The position numbers and the translations under genes were made by a program. Source: Flavobacterium panacagri (GTDB lineage Bacteria > Bacteroidota > Bacteroidia > Flavobacteriales > Flavobacteriaceae). Taken from it: a stretch of 64,000 nt of DNA. The stretch lies in assembly GCF_030378165.1 (NCBI RefSeq), contig NZ_CP119766.1:5704001-5768000 (forward strand), written 5' to 3'. Numbering within the stretch: position 1 is the first letter of the stretch; the number at the start of each line of letters is the position of its first letter. The notes under the pieces were generated by a model, which saw only the letters and a program-made list of their open reading frames with translations, was not told where the DNA came from and made no database searches. This document shows, piece after piece, positions 9,246 through 17,749 of the stretch.

Positions 9246-10598
9246 TTACTTTTTCTCCTTTCCTTTTGCTTCTTTTTCTCCTGAATTATAATAATTTGGC
9301 GGGAAACCATTTAAGTTTCGCCAAATCTCATACCATACCGAAACGGTTTCCAGCAATGCAATACTTTGCGCACCGGCACCAATACTCAATTCTTTTGGCC
9401 AGTGACGATCTTCTCCATCTGGCGAAACTAAAATTCGGTATTTTCCATTCGAACTGATAAAGTTTTCAATTGCAACCACTTTACCACCGTAAGTTCCGTA
9501 AGATAATCCCGGCCAGCCAGAAAATACAATTCGCGGCCATCCGTCAAACCAAACACGAACTTTTGCACCACGGTGAACCAATGGTAAATCGATAGGATCT
9601 ACATAGGTTTCTACCGCAATATCATAACTAGAAGGCATAATACTTACTACTGGAGTTCCTTCTTTTATCGTTTCTCCAAGACCTGCTAATAAAGCACGGT
9701 TTACATAACCGCTTTGTGGTGCTGTAATGTAATACAAACCGTTTCTTAATCTGTAATTAGTATACTGATTTTCTAACTTATTTACCTGAGCTTCTGTATC
9801 GTATTGGGTACTTAATGCCGTAAATTTATCACTTCTGGATTTTGAAATTTTCTCCGCATATTCAGCTGTAATTCTGTTGATCTCCACTTTCGCATTGATC
9901 AATTCATTTCTACTGCTCAATAATTTATTTTCCTGCGTAATAATATACGCTTCCGATTCCTGCAGTTTTAACCTTTTCTGCTCGACGTCTGTCATTGGCT
10001 TTAAGCCTTCTTTATTTAAAGCTGTTGAACGGTCAAATTGTGTTTGTGCAATTCGGAGCTGCGTTCTTACCGCAACCAAATCCATACTGTCGCTTTTTAT
10101 TTTCAGTCTTGCTTGTCTTATTTTATTTCCCGCTTGTTCCAATTTCAATTGTCTTTCAGTATTCAAAGACTGTGCTTGAACATCAAGAGAGTTGACTTTA
10201 TCGCCGTACGATTCAACGGCCATTTTTTTAGCATCAACTTGTTGTTTGGTATTTCCAACCAAATTCGGATCCAGGTAATCTTCTTTGATCTCCGAAATAA
10301 AAAGGATTGTATCTCCTTTTTTTACATAATCTCCTTCTTTTACAAACCATTTTTCAATTCGTCCTGCAATAGCATTATGAACTGTCTGTGGTCTTTGATC
10401 TGGTTTTAAAGTCGTTACAGAACCGCTTCCCGAAATATTTTGTGTCCACGGTAGAAAAAGGCAGCAAACACAGAAGATCAAAAATCCGATTATGACTTTA
10501 TTTAAAATTCTATAATGAGGTCTGCGGGCAACACTTGTAATCGATTTGTATTGACCCGGAGTTATAAGTACGTTATTATCTTTAGATATATTGAGCAT
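9246..10598 (-). CDS. HlyD-family membrane fusion protein
   Basis: Periplasmic adaptor linking the ABC exporter to the TolC-like channel, 450 residues. One membrane segment near residues 33-52 (VIIGFLIFCVCCLFLPW) is followed by a biotinyl-lipoyl half motif (GRIEKWFVKEGDYVKKGDTIL), a long coiled-coil hairpin from about residue 120 to 280, and the second half motif (YYITAPQSGYVNRALLAGLGETIKEGTPV). It lies 2 bp after the ABC gene. Confidence 0.9.
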   Translation of the reverse strand: MLNISKDNNVLITPGQYKSITSVARRPHYRILNKVIIGFLIFCVCCLFLPWTQNISGSGSVTTLKPDQRPQTVHNAIAGRIEKWFVKEGDYVKKGDTILFISEIKEDYLDPNLVGNTKQQVDAKKMAVESYGDKVNSLDVQAQSLNTERQLKLEQAGNKIRQARLKIKSDSMDLVAVRTQLRIAQTQFDRSTALNKEGLKPMTDVEQKRLKLQESEAYIITQENKLLSSRNELINAKVEINRITAEYAEKISKSRSDKFTALSTQYDTEAQVNKLENQYTNYRLRNGLYYITAPQSGYVNRALLAGLGETIKEGTPVVSIMPSSYDIAVETYVDPIDLPLVHRGAKVRVWFDGWPRIVFSGWPGLSYGTYGGKVVAIENFISSNGKYRILVSPDGEDRHWPKELSIGAGAQSIALLETVSVWYEIWRNLNGFPPNYYNSGEKEAKGKEKK

Positions 10599-10600
10599 GA

Positions 10601-12256
10601 TTAAAGCTTTATGTCGTTAATAATTTTTCCGTCATCAATCGTGATCATACGACTGCATTTGCTCTTCCAAACATCACTTTTAGAAGTTACAATTACCGTC
10701 CAGTCATTTTCTTCGGAAAGTAAAAAATCAACAATTTTATTCGAAGTCAATTCATCCATTTTATCCACTGGATCTTCTAAGAATAAGATATTTGGTTTAC
10801 CCACAATACTTCTTGCCAAAAGAATTTTTTGCACATCAGAAGCAGAAAGTTCACGTCCTCCCGGATGAATTTGATTTTCTAATCCATTCTCGAAAGTTTT
10901 GATGTAAGGCGTAAGCCCAACATTATCTAAAGCCCATTTTAAATCGTCGCTGTTTAAAGTTTCATTTCCAAAAACAATATTCTCGCGAATTGTTCCTGCA
11001 AATAAGGTATCGCCCTGAAGAAACGTTCCTGCCTGAGCTCTATAGGTGTCTTCGCTTAAGCGATTCATATAATTATCTGTCACATACATGGCACCGCTTT
11101 CTGGCTCTAAAACTCCAGATAAAAGTCTTAGCAAAGTACTTTTTCCAGCTCCGTTGGTACCCGAAAGAATAATTTTTTCTCCCTGAGAAATTTTCAGGTT
11201 GATGTTCTTAAGCGACTTTTTATTGTGGTCTGGATAATTGTAATTGATGCTTTCGGTTTCAATGTTAATTCCTTTTTCTGTTTTACCAGAAGTTTCTGGA
11301 ATACATGAAATTTCCATATCCGTTACCTGCCCGATTTTTTCAACCGAAGTTAAAACATCATAGAAAGATTCCAATCCGAAAATGATTTTTTCTACAGAGT
11401 TAATCAAAAGTACAATTACGATCTCAGCTGCTACGAACTGCCCTATGTTCATTTGGTGGTGAATTACCAGAAAACCACCGATCGACAATAAGGCAGCAGT
11501 AACAATTACTTTAAAAATAGTCAGCTGAATGTATTGTTTTTTCATTACCTGAAAGTGCTTTTCACGGTAATTGATGTAGCTGCTTACATAGCCATCATTT
11601 CTATCCAAAGCATAGTCAAAAGCTGCTTTTTTGCGGAAACTTTCACGGTTCCGTGCAATTTCCTGAAGCCAAGCCGCCACTTTATATTTAAACTTCGATT
11701 CGTTCAAACTGGTTTCTAAACCATCTTTATAAGAAAATTTAAAAATAACCCATAAGATAACTATGAAAAGAAGTCCAATTACCATAAAGAAAGAATGGTA
11801 AAGTACTAATAAAATAATCCCCAGACCAACCTGCAGAAATGCAGTACAGAAATCAAGCAGTAATTTTGCCGTTCCCTTCTGCACCATCAAAGTATCGAAG
11901 AAACGATTGGCTTTTTCTGGAGCATATTCCGTATACAATTCCTTAAATTTAATTAAAGGCATTCTGTAGGCAAACTCAAAAGAAGAACGCACAAAGATTC
12001 GTTGCTGTAGATTCTCTACAATACGCAATTGTAAAATAGTTAAAACCCCACCAAAACCAACTCCTATCGTAACTAGAATTACCAGAACAATCCAAGAAAC
12101 ACTAAGCTGTCCGCTTTGAATGAAGTTAATAATAGCCTGAATTCCTAAAGGCAGAGAAAGGTTTACTAAACCCGCAAATGCAGCATAGAAGATAATTTGA
12201 TATACATCGCGCTTATCGAGCTGCAATAAGTTGTAAAATCGTTTAAATGGTGTCAT
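10601..12256 (-). CDS. ABC exporter (permease-ATPase fusion) with degenerate ATPase motifs
   Basis: Half-transporter of 551 residues: an N-terminal membrane domain with five to six segments, residues about 20-300, then a nucleotide-binding domain. Walker A (SGTNGAGKST) and the Q-loop (GTFLQGD) are intact. The signature reads LSASD instead of LSGGQ. The Walker B region ends FLEDPVDKMD, reversing the usual Asp-Glu order. The H-loop position reads VTSKSD with no His. It heads an operon with the HlyD adaptor and TolC channel, so a type-I-like export role is likely. ATPase activity may be weak or depend on a partner. Confidence 0.85.
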   Translation of the reverse strand: MTPFKRFYNLLQLDKRDVYQIIFYAAFAGLVNLSLPLGIQAIINFIQSGQLSVSWIVLVILVTIGVGFGGVLTILQLRIVENLQQRIFVRSSFEFAYRMPLIKFKELYTEYAPEKANRFFDTLMVQKGTAKLLLDFCTAFLQVGLGIILLVLYHSFFMVIGLLFIVILWVIFKFSYKDGLETSLNESKFKYKVAAWLQEIARNRESFRKKAAFDYALDRNDGYVSSYINYREKHFQVMKKQYIQLTIFKVIVTAALLSIGGFLVIHHQMNIGQFVAAEIVIVLLINSVEKIIFGLESFYDVLTSVEKIGQVTDMEISCIPETSGKTEKGINIETESINYNYPDHNKKSLKNINLKISQGEKIILSGTNGAGKSTLLRLLSGVLEPESGAMYVTDNYMNRLSEDTYRAQAGTFLQGDTLFAGTIRENIVFGNETLNSDDLKWALDNVGLTPYIKTFENGLENQIHPGGRELSASDVQKILLARSIVGKPNILFLEDPVDKMDELTSNKIVDFLLSEENDWTVIVTSKSDVWKSKCSRMITIDDGKIINDIKL

Positions 12257-12357
12257 GAATTTAGATATAAATACAAGATTATTACATAGAATAAATATAC
12301 GGCAAAAACCGCATTCGAGATTAAGATTTTTTCTTCTTATCCCTAAAAAACAAGTAT

Positions 12358-12762
12358 TTATGAATTCATCCGAGGAGGCGGTATGTCTATTTTACCATGA
12401 AAACCAAATGAGAAGTTTGTATTATCAATATACTTTTTTCCTTTCTGTTCGATTAGAAAATACAGGTTAGGCATTATTGATTCTGAAGAAATCAAATATT
12501 CCATTAAAGGAATTCCTTTTGCTAATTTGGCCGTTTTAGTATCTTTTGTTTTGTAGTCATCCACTTCTTCTGGAATCCCGTCGCATTTGAAGATTTTTTT
12601 CAGAAAATTACAAGTTATTCCTTTTACAGTATAGGTTTCAGCATTATTATTGATGATTCGAATAACCCCATTTGAAATGTTTAAACTGCTAATTAAAAAA
12701 TAGCCGACTAGCAACACCTGAAGGCATTTACATAAAAAGCTATTTTTAATTTTATTCAACAT
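12358..12762 (-). CDS. Hypothetical protein with N-terminal membrane anchor
   Basis: I do not recognise this 134-residue protein. Residues about 14-30 (LQVLLVGYFLISSLNIS) form a hydrophobic anchor or uncleaved signal. The remainder is polar with two Cys (CNFLKKIFKC) and a proline-rich tail IDIPPPRMNS. It is separated from the ABC exporter gene by about 100 bp on the same strand and may be independent of it. Confidence 0.6.
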   Translation of the reverse strand: MLNKIKNSFLCKCLQVLLVGYFLISSLNISNGVIRIINNNAETYTVKGITCNFLKKIFKCDGIPEEVDDYKTKDTKTAKLAKGIPLMEYLISSESIMPNLYFLIEQKGKKYIDNTNFSFGFHGKIDIPPPRMNS

Positions 12763-13123
12763 ACTCTAAAAGGCGAAGATTTAAAATTAAATCACTGAAA
12801 TTGAATTCCAAACTCCAGTGATTTAAGGCAATTATCTTGATTTTTCTGAGCGCGCAAGTTAGAGCCATTTTTTTTCTGGAACATTAAAATAACATTAGAA
12901 TTTAGAATCATTCAAAACTTTACAAAGAAATTAACAAGACATTCTTACACTCAAACAATTGTCGAAATTATATAAAAACCAAGCATAATTCTATAACTCA
13001 AAAATTGGATTGGAGTCTACTTTTGGATATCGAAAATTCGAAGAAAAATAATCCCGAAATTTAAGATAAGTGTTACCTGAAATAGAAACCCGATTTACAA
13101 ACCATTTAATAGATGATCTCAAT
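12763..13123. other. Intergenic spacer, 361 bp
   Basis: AT-rich spacer between two divergent genes, expected to hold both promoters. I see no convincing reading frame, repeat family or hairpin. The GTG at 13070 opens the downstream frame early, but this stretch does not resemble the family's N-terminus. Confidence 0.5.
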
Positions 13124-13582
13124 ATGATTTATGCAAAAAATGATTTGACCCGATTTTTAGACGCCCAAAACAAATTGTACTTAACGGCCTATTCTGAGCT
13201 TAAGAAAGGTAAAAAAGAAACCAATTGGATGTGGTTCATTTTTCCCCAAATTCAAGGTTTAGGAAAAAGTACTCTTTCTGATTATTATGCTGTAGCTAAT
13301 TTAGAAGAAGCAACAGCCTATCTTAATCATCCCGTTTTAGCAAAACACTTAATTGAGATTTCGAAGTTATTACTGACTTTCAAAAAGAAATCCGCCGAAG
13401 GTATTCTAGGCGAACTTGACGCTCGAAAACTGCATTCGTCTATGAGCTTGTTTGTTCAGGTAGAAAATGCTAATCCAGTTTTTCAAGAAGTTCTGGATAC
13501 TTTTTTCTACGGTCATTTAGATCAAATGACTTTAAACTTTACTAAAAAAACTGTTGTCCTGCCAGAGACAGTACTTTCTTAA
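13124..13582 (+). CDS. DUF1810 family protein
   Basis: Cytoplasmic protein of the DUF1810 family, 152 residues from the ATG at 13124. The family core is clear: NDLTRFLDAQNKLYLTAYSELKKGKK, then NWMWFIFPQIQGLGKS, then SMSLFVQ and DTFFYGHLDQMT. Family members normally begin just before NDL, so the ATG at 13124 is preferred over the GTG at 13070. The biochemical function is not known. It is monocistronic with a terminator-like hairpin after it. Confidence 0.88.
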   Translation: MIYAKNDLTRFLDAQNKLYLTAYSELKKGKKETNWMWFIFPQIQGLGKSTLSDYYAVANLEEATAYLNHPVLAKHLIEISKLLLTFKKKSAEGILGELDARKLHSSMSLFVQVENANPVFQEVLDTFFYGHLDQMTLNFTKKTVVLPETVLS

Positions 13583-13597
13583 TACTCTTAGAAATCT

Positions 13598-13637
13598 GAA
13601 AAAGCGGTTGTCTCAAAAAATGAGATGACCGTTTTTT
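13598..13637 (+). terminator. Intrinsic terminator
   Basis: Stem CGGTTGTCTCA with TGAGATGACCG (9 of 11 paired strictly) around an A-rich loop, followed by a run of seven T. It lies shortly after the DUF1810 stop. Confidence 0.75.
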
Positions 13638-13879
13638 TTATAAAAATAAGGCGCAGAAAAAAATCTGCAGCTCAATTTCTTATTTCGAGTCAAAATACTA
13701 CTTTTTTAGCAGCTATTACATCTGAAGTTATTTATCCTTTTAAAAACCACAAAACCTTTTAAAATACTGAATATAAGTTTATTTCGCATAGAAAAGATTT
13801 AAAAGGTATTTTTCACTTATAATTATTGTAAATTTGGACTATCTAAACCAATTTAAAAACCCAAAAATAACCAGTCCAG

Positions 13880-15292
13880 ATGCTTCGTCCTTGGCCATTA
13901 GAAATTCAGCTTGACAAAAAATCAGATAAAGCGATTTACCTTCAAATTGCCGATGCCGTAATTGATGCGATAAAAACTGGAAAGTTAATTGGCGGAAACG
14001 CGCTTCCTGGAAGCAGACAGCTTGCCGAACTATTAAAGGTCAATCGAAACACTGTAGTGGAAGCTTTAGACGTTTTAATTGCCGAAGGCTGGCTGATCTC
14101 AGTTGACCGAAAAGGAACTTTTGTAACGCATTCACTTCCAAAATTTTCCCTTCTTTCTGAAAATAAAAAAGAACAACCAACTGTTATTGAAGAATCTAAA
14201 AGTTATTTAGTTTTTGATGACGGTCTTCCCGACAGCCGATTGGCACCAATGAATGATCTCGCGAGAGCCTACAGAGAATTATTCAGCCGAAAATCACGCT
14301 GGCAGATTATGGGGTACAGCAGTGAACTGGGAAATCCCGAATTCAGAAAAGCGATTGCCCAAATGCTGAATTTTAAACGAGGCATGAGTGTTTCGCAGGA
14401 TCAAATCTGTATTACCCGCGGCAGCCAGATGGCTATGTATCTTGCTTCGCATTGCATTTTAAAATCGGGAGATTTTGTGTTAGTTGAAAATCCTGGCTAC
14501 AAACCTGCTTGGGAAACTTTTGAAAATGCTGGGGCAAAACTACTTCCAGTAGACTTAGAGGCTGACGGATTAAATATCAATCAGGTTGAAGAATATCTGC
14601 TAAAGCATGAAAACGTAAAAGCGATTTATGTAACACCTCATCATCAGTTTCCAACTACCGTAACTTTGTCTTTAAAAAAGAGATTAAAACTTATCGAATT
14701 ATCCAACCAATATGGTTTTACGATTATTGAAGACGATTACGATAATGAGTTTCATTTTGGACAACGCCCAATTTTGCCGCTTTCCAGTTATTCGGCTTTA
14801 AAAAATTACATCTATATTGGAACCTTCAGTAAAATTGTGGCGCCGGCTTTACGTATTGGTTATTTGGCAACTTCATCTGAAAACATTCAGAAAATAGCCA
14901 AACACAGAAAAATCATTGATGTTCAAGGTGACAATATTATGGAAGAAGCGGTTTTAAACCTCATCAACGAAGGTAAAATAAAACGTCATCTTAAAAAAGC
15001 TAATCTGGTTTACAAAAGCAAAAGAGATTATTTTGAAAATCTCTTAAACCAATATCTCCAAAATAAAATTACTTTCATAAAACCCGAAGGCGGACTTGCT
15101 TTTTGGATTGTTCCTAATGCTGAAATTAATGTTTTACAGGTCTATGAAAAACTAAAATCGCAGGGTATTCAGATTATGAATCCGGAAAGATTTAGCTTCA
15201 GCGAAACGATAAAAGGATTTCGTTTAGGTTATGCTTCTCTTTCAGAAAAACAAATGGAAGAAGGGATTAAGTCGCTTGCCAAGCTTTTGTAA
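13880..15292 (+). CDS. MocR/PdxR-type GntR regulator with aminotransferase domain
   Basis: Regulator of 470 residues combining a GntR winged helix (about 12-80, KAIYLQIADAVIDAIKTGKL, LPGSRQLAELLKVNRNTV) with a class I aminotransferase-like domain. The cofactor-binding lysine is in GTFSKIVAPALRIGYL, and the Asp-Tyr pair in IEDDYDNEF is present, so pyridoxal phosphate binding is likely. Such proteins often control vitamin B6, GABA or taurine genes. A YggS-type PLP protein is two genes downstream. The 180 bp before the gene is short and no clear operator could be assigned. Confidence 0.9.
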   Translation: MLRPWPLEIQLDKKSDKAIYLQIADAVIDAIKTGKLIGGNALPGSRQLAELLKVNRNTVVEALDVLIAEGWLISVDRKGTFVTHSLPKFSLLSENKKEQPTVIEESKSYLVFDDGLPDSRLAPMNDLARAYRELFSRKSRWQIMGYSSELGNPEFRKAIAQMLNFKRGMSVSQDQICITRGSQMAMYLASHCILKSGDFVLVENPGYKPAWETFENAGAKLLPVDLEADGLNINQVEEYLLKHENVKAIYVTPHHQFPTTVTLSLKKRLKLIELSNQYGFTIIEDDYDNEFHFGQRPILPLSSYSALKNYIYIGTFSKIVAPALRIGYLATSSENIQKIAKHRKIIDVQGDNIMEEAVLNLINEGKIKRHLKKANLVYKSKRDYFENLLNQYLQNKITFIKPEGGLAFWIVPNAEINVLQVYEKLKSQGIQIMNPERFSFSETIKGFRLGYASLSEKQMEEGIKSLAKLL

Positions 15293-15319
15293 AAAGCCTA
15301 TTTACAACACCCCATGTTT

Positions 15320-15426
15320 AGACGCGGATTTTACGGATTTGCTATCGCAAAGACGCGGAAAATTACGGATTTTTAAATCTGCGTCAATCAGCGTTTTCGC
15401 GATAGCGGATCCGTTTTATCCGTGTG
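15320..15426. repeat. Intergenic inverted repeat (CGGAT family)
   Basis: Imperfect inverted repeat between converging genes. The left side contains GACGCGGATTTTACGGATTT with GCTATCGCAAAGACGCGG. The right side contains the opposing GCGTTTTCGCGATAGC and GGATCCGTTTTATCCGTG. There is no coding potential. It reads as a dispersed repeat unit able to fold into a long hairpin. Confidence 0.6.
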
Positions 15427-15429
15427 TCA

Positions 15430-15693
15430 TTAATTACAGTTTTCCATTTCAATAATAGAAAACCCATTTTCTCGAATTTGGTTTTCAACCTCAATCGGTG
15501 CTTTATCAATATGGCAGAAACGGCATTCTTTAGACGATAAAGTCTGTCCTTCTTGCGCTACAGTTTTTAGGTATATTTTACCATATTCATACACTTGTTC
15601 GGCATCATTGACATTTTCATCAACCAAAATATCAAAGTGCATTATTTTTCCGTCTTTGCGGGTTACATAAGTATCCCAAACTGCTATTTTCAT
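15430..15693 (-). CDS. DUF2024 family protein
   Basis: Small cytoplasmic protein of 87 residues matching DUF2024: MKIAVWDTYVTRKDGKIMHFDILV at the start, a central YGKIYLKTVAQEGQ helix, and ECRFCHIDKA with a Cys-x-x-Cys pair. Function is unknown. It is monocistronic and converges on the MocR gene. The Cys pair could bind a metal, but this is only a suggestion from the motif. Confidence 0.85.
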   Translation of the reverse strand: MKIAVWDTYVTRKDGKIMHFDILVDENVNDAEQVYEYGKIYLKTVAQEGQTLSSKECRFCHIDKAPIEVENQIRENGFSIIEMENCN

Positions 15694-15868
15694 TTTTTTT
15701 CTTTTTAAAGATTCTAAGCTACTAAGTAGCTATCCCGATAACTATCGGGACTAAGTTTTTACTCTGCAAATTTAGATTGGTTTTAAAATTGCGAAATCAT
15801 CCAGTTTTTTCATTTTTTGAAATATACTGGTCTAGTAAAATTTTCATGCTTAAACCTAATTTTACAGC

Positions 15869-16600
15869 ATGAAAAACGAAATCATTTTTAATTTACTAAA
15901 GGTGCATCAACGGATTGAAAATGCCTGCATAGCTTCTGGAAGAAATCCGTCTGATGTTCAGCTTTTACTGGCTACAAAAACAGTTCCGGCAGACCGGATC
16001 AAAATTGCCATTGAAGCTGGAGAAACTTTAATGGGCGAAAACAAAATGCAGGAATTTCGGGATAAAGATACTGCATTGAAACATCTTCCTATCGAACGTC
16101 ACTTTATTGGACATCTTCAAACCAATAAAGTAAAAGATGTTCTCAAATATGCGAGCTGTATTCAATCTCTTGACCGCTTGAATCTGGCTGATGAATTACA
16201 CAAACAGCTTCTAAATCAAAACAGGAAACTGGATGTTTTTGTGCAGGTAAATACTTCTTATGAAGAAAGTAAATTCGGTCTGGAACCTTCATCTGTTTTG
16301 GATTTCATCAAAAAAATAAAATCGTACGAAACTTTAAACATTAAAGGTTTAATGACCATAGGTTTATTGGATGTTGAGAAAGAAAAAATGATTCCGTCCT
16401 TAAGACTTTTAAGAACGATTCGGGATGAAATTTATTCGGAAGGAATTGAAGGTTTACAAGATTTAAAACTTTCGATGGGAATGTCTCAGGATTTGGAACT
16501 AGCTATTGCCGAAGGCTCCAATATGGTTCGAATTGGTACTTCGATCTTTGGAAACCGCTTTCTCGGAAAAGAAATCTGGAACGAAAACATTGCAGAATAA
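15869..16600 (+). CDS. YggS/PROSC-type PLP homeostasis protein
   Basis: Pyridoxal-phosphate-binding protein of the YggS family, 243 residues. It has the alanine-racemase-like barrel: LLATKTVPADRIKIAIEAG carries the PLP lysine, followed by GENKMQEF, HFIGHLQTNKVKDVL, SLDRLNLADEL, QVNTSYEESKFG, GLMTIG, LSMGMSQDLELAIAEGSNMVRIGTSIFG. Known members buffer free PLP and have no established catalytic activity. It is followed 30 bp later by an AAA+ ATPase gene on the same strand. Confidence 0.93.
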   Translation: MKNEIIFNLLKVHQRIENACIASGRNPSDVQLLLATKTVPADRIKIAIEAGETLMGENKMQEFRDKDTALKHLPIERHFIGHLQTNKVKDVLKYASCIQSLDRLNLADELHKQLLNQNRKLDVFVQVNTSYEESKFGLEPSSVLDFIKKIKSYETLNIKGLMTIGLLDVEKEKMIPSLRLLRTIRDEIYSEGIEGLQDLKLSMGMSQDLELAIAEGSNMVRIGTSIFGNRFLGKEIWNENIAE

Positions 16601-16630
16601 AACTTAATTTTGCAGCAAATTAAACAGCAG

Positions 16631-17344
16631 ATGAACCTGAATGATCTTACAGTAAACGATACCGAAAAAATTGCTTTAGACGATTTGTTCTTTAGCAATG
16701 AAAACAAAACTACTTTATTACAGATTATCAAAGAACACCAATATATAGAAGAACTTAAAAAGTATAATCTTAAAGTTGATAATAAAATTCTACTGCACGG
16801 AAGTTCCGGCTGCGGTAAAACGACAACGGCAAAAGCGATTGCTCATACGCTAAACAAAAAGATTATTATTGTTAACCTCAGCACCATAATCGACTCTAGA
16901 ATTGGTGAAACTTCAAAAAATCTAAAAGCAATTTTTGACAAAACAATCCGTGAAAGAGCAGTTTTATTTTTGGACGAATTTGATCAAATCGGAAAAAGCC
17001 GTGACAGCGACGATAAAGACGTTGGAGAAATGCGACGTTTGGTAAATACGATTATCCAGCTTTTTGATTATTTTCCTGCTGATAGTTTATTGATTTGTGC
17101 TACGAATCATTACGAAATCATTGACAGTGCTTTGCTTAGAAGATTTCAGCTTCGTTTGAAATATGAAATGCCAGCAGACGATCAGCTGAATGTTTATTAT
17201 GATAAAATTTTGAGCGGATTTCCGTCAGAATATCAAAACATCAAAAGACATTATGCAATCTCTTATGCTGAAGCTCTGGATTATATTCATACCACAATGA
17301 AAAAGCAGATTATTGCATCATTAGATTTAAATCAAAACACATAA
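16631..17344 (+). CDS. AAA+ ATPase
   Basis: Single-domain AAA+ ATPase of 237 residues from the ATG at 16631. The TTG at 16610 only adds a Gln-rich extension. Walker A is GSSGCGKTT, Walker B LFLDEFD, sensor 1 CATNHYE, and an arginine-finger-like LLRRF follows. A short helical tail takes the place of the full lid. It resembles ATPases of the FtsH/spastin type without a protease or substrate domain. The client is unknown. It is likely co-transcribed with the YggS-type gene. Confidence 0.85.
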   Translation: MNLNDLTVNDTEKIALDDLFFSNENKTTLLQIIKEHQYIEELKKYNLKVDNKILLHGSSGCGKTTTAKAIAHTLNKKIIIVNLSTIIDSRIGETSKNLKAIFDKTIRERAVLFLDEFDQIGKSRDSDDKDVGEMRRLVNTIIQLFDYFPADSLLICATNHYEIIDSALLRRFQLRLKYEMPADDQLNVYYDKILSGFPSEYQNIKRHYAISYAEALDYIHTTMKKQIIASLDLNQNT

Positions 17345-17366
17345 TGACAAACCATATAAAAATGAC

Positions 17367-17631
17367 AACAATTGTTCCGTAGCAACATTTCATCGGTAAA
17401 AAAATCAAAACGCATTAAAAACAATCCATCTACAGACAGCGACAATTGTTCCGTAGGAACATTTCATCGGTAGAAAAAAAATATATTGATATTCATTTTT
17501 TTTTTTCCGTAGGAACGTTTCATTTTGACATTGTTTTTTTAATTATCCAATACATCAAACGTTCCTACGGAACGTAAATGTCTAGGGGTTATCATTTTTT
17601 TACCAATGAAACATTCCTACGGAATGATTGC
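17367..17631. repeat. Cluster of five TTCCGTAGGAA repeat units
   Basis: Three direct and two inverted copies of a unit with palindromic core TTCCGTAGGAA next to TTTCATCGGTA: at about 17367-17397, 17440-17475 and 17503-17530, then inverted at 17558-17580 and 17599-17631. Flanks between units differ and are AT-rich. No open frame covers it. This is a dispersed-repeat nest rather than a CRISPR array, because unit spacing and orientation vary. Confidence 0.7.
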
Positions 17632-17675
17632 TGAACATAAAAAATGAAAAGCTATGCTTTCCATACAAACATAAT

Positions 17676-17711
17676 AAAGGGGTTGTATCAAAATTGATAC
17701 AACCCCTTTTT
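17676..17711. terminator. Bidirectional terminator
   Basis: Perfect stem AAAGGGGTTGTATCA with TGATACAACCCCTTT around AAAT, followed by a T-run. It sits 39 bp beyond the stop of the minus-strand glycosyltransferase and downstream of the repeat cluster. Confidence 0.88.
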
Positions 17712-17749
17712 CTTGGGTGGAGTTTTATATAGAAATATAGTGTACTAAA

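Noticed and set aside
9245..9310. Upstream start of the TolC-family gene
   Set aside because: It would overlap the adaptor gene and place a basic Gln/Lys-rich stretch before a good signal peptide.
13070..13123. GTG start for the DUF1810 gene
   Set aside because: The added 18 residues do not resemble the family's N-terminus, and the ATG at 13124 gives the expected length.
17367..17631. CRISPR array
   Set aside because: Units differ in orientation and spacing, carry diverged sequence, and no cas genes are near.
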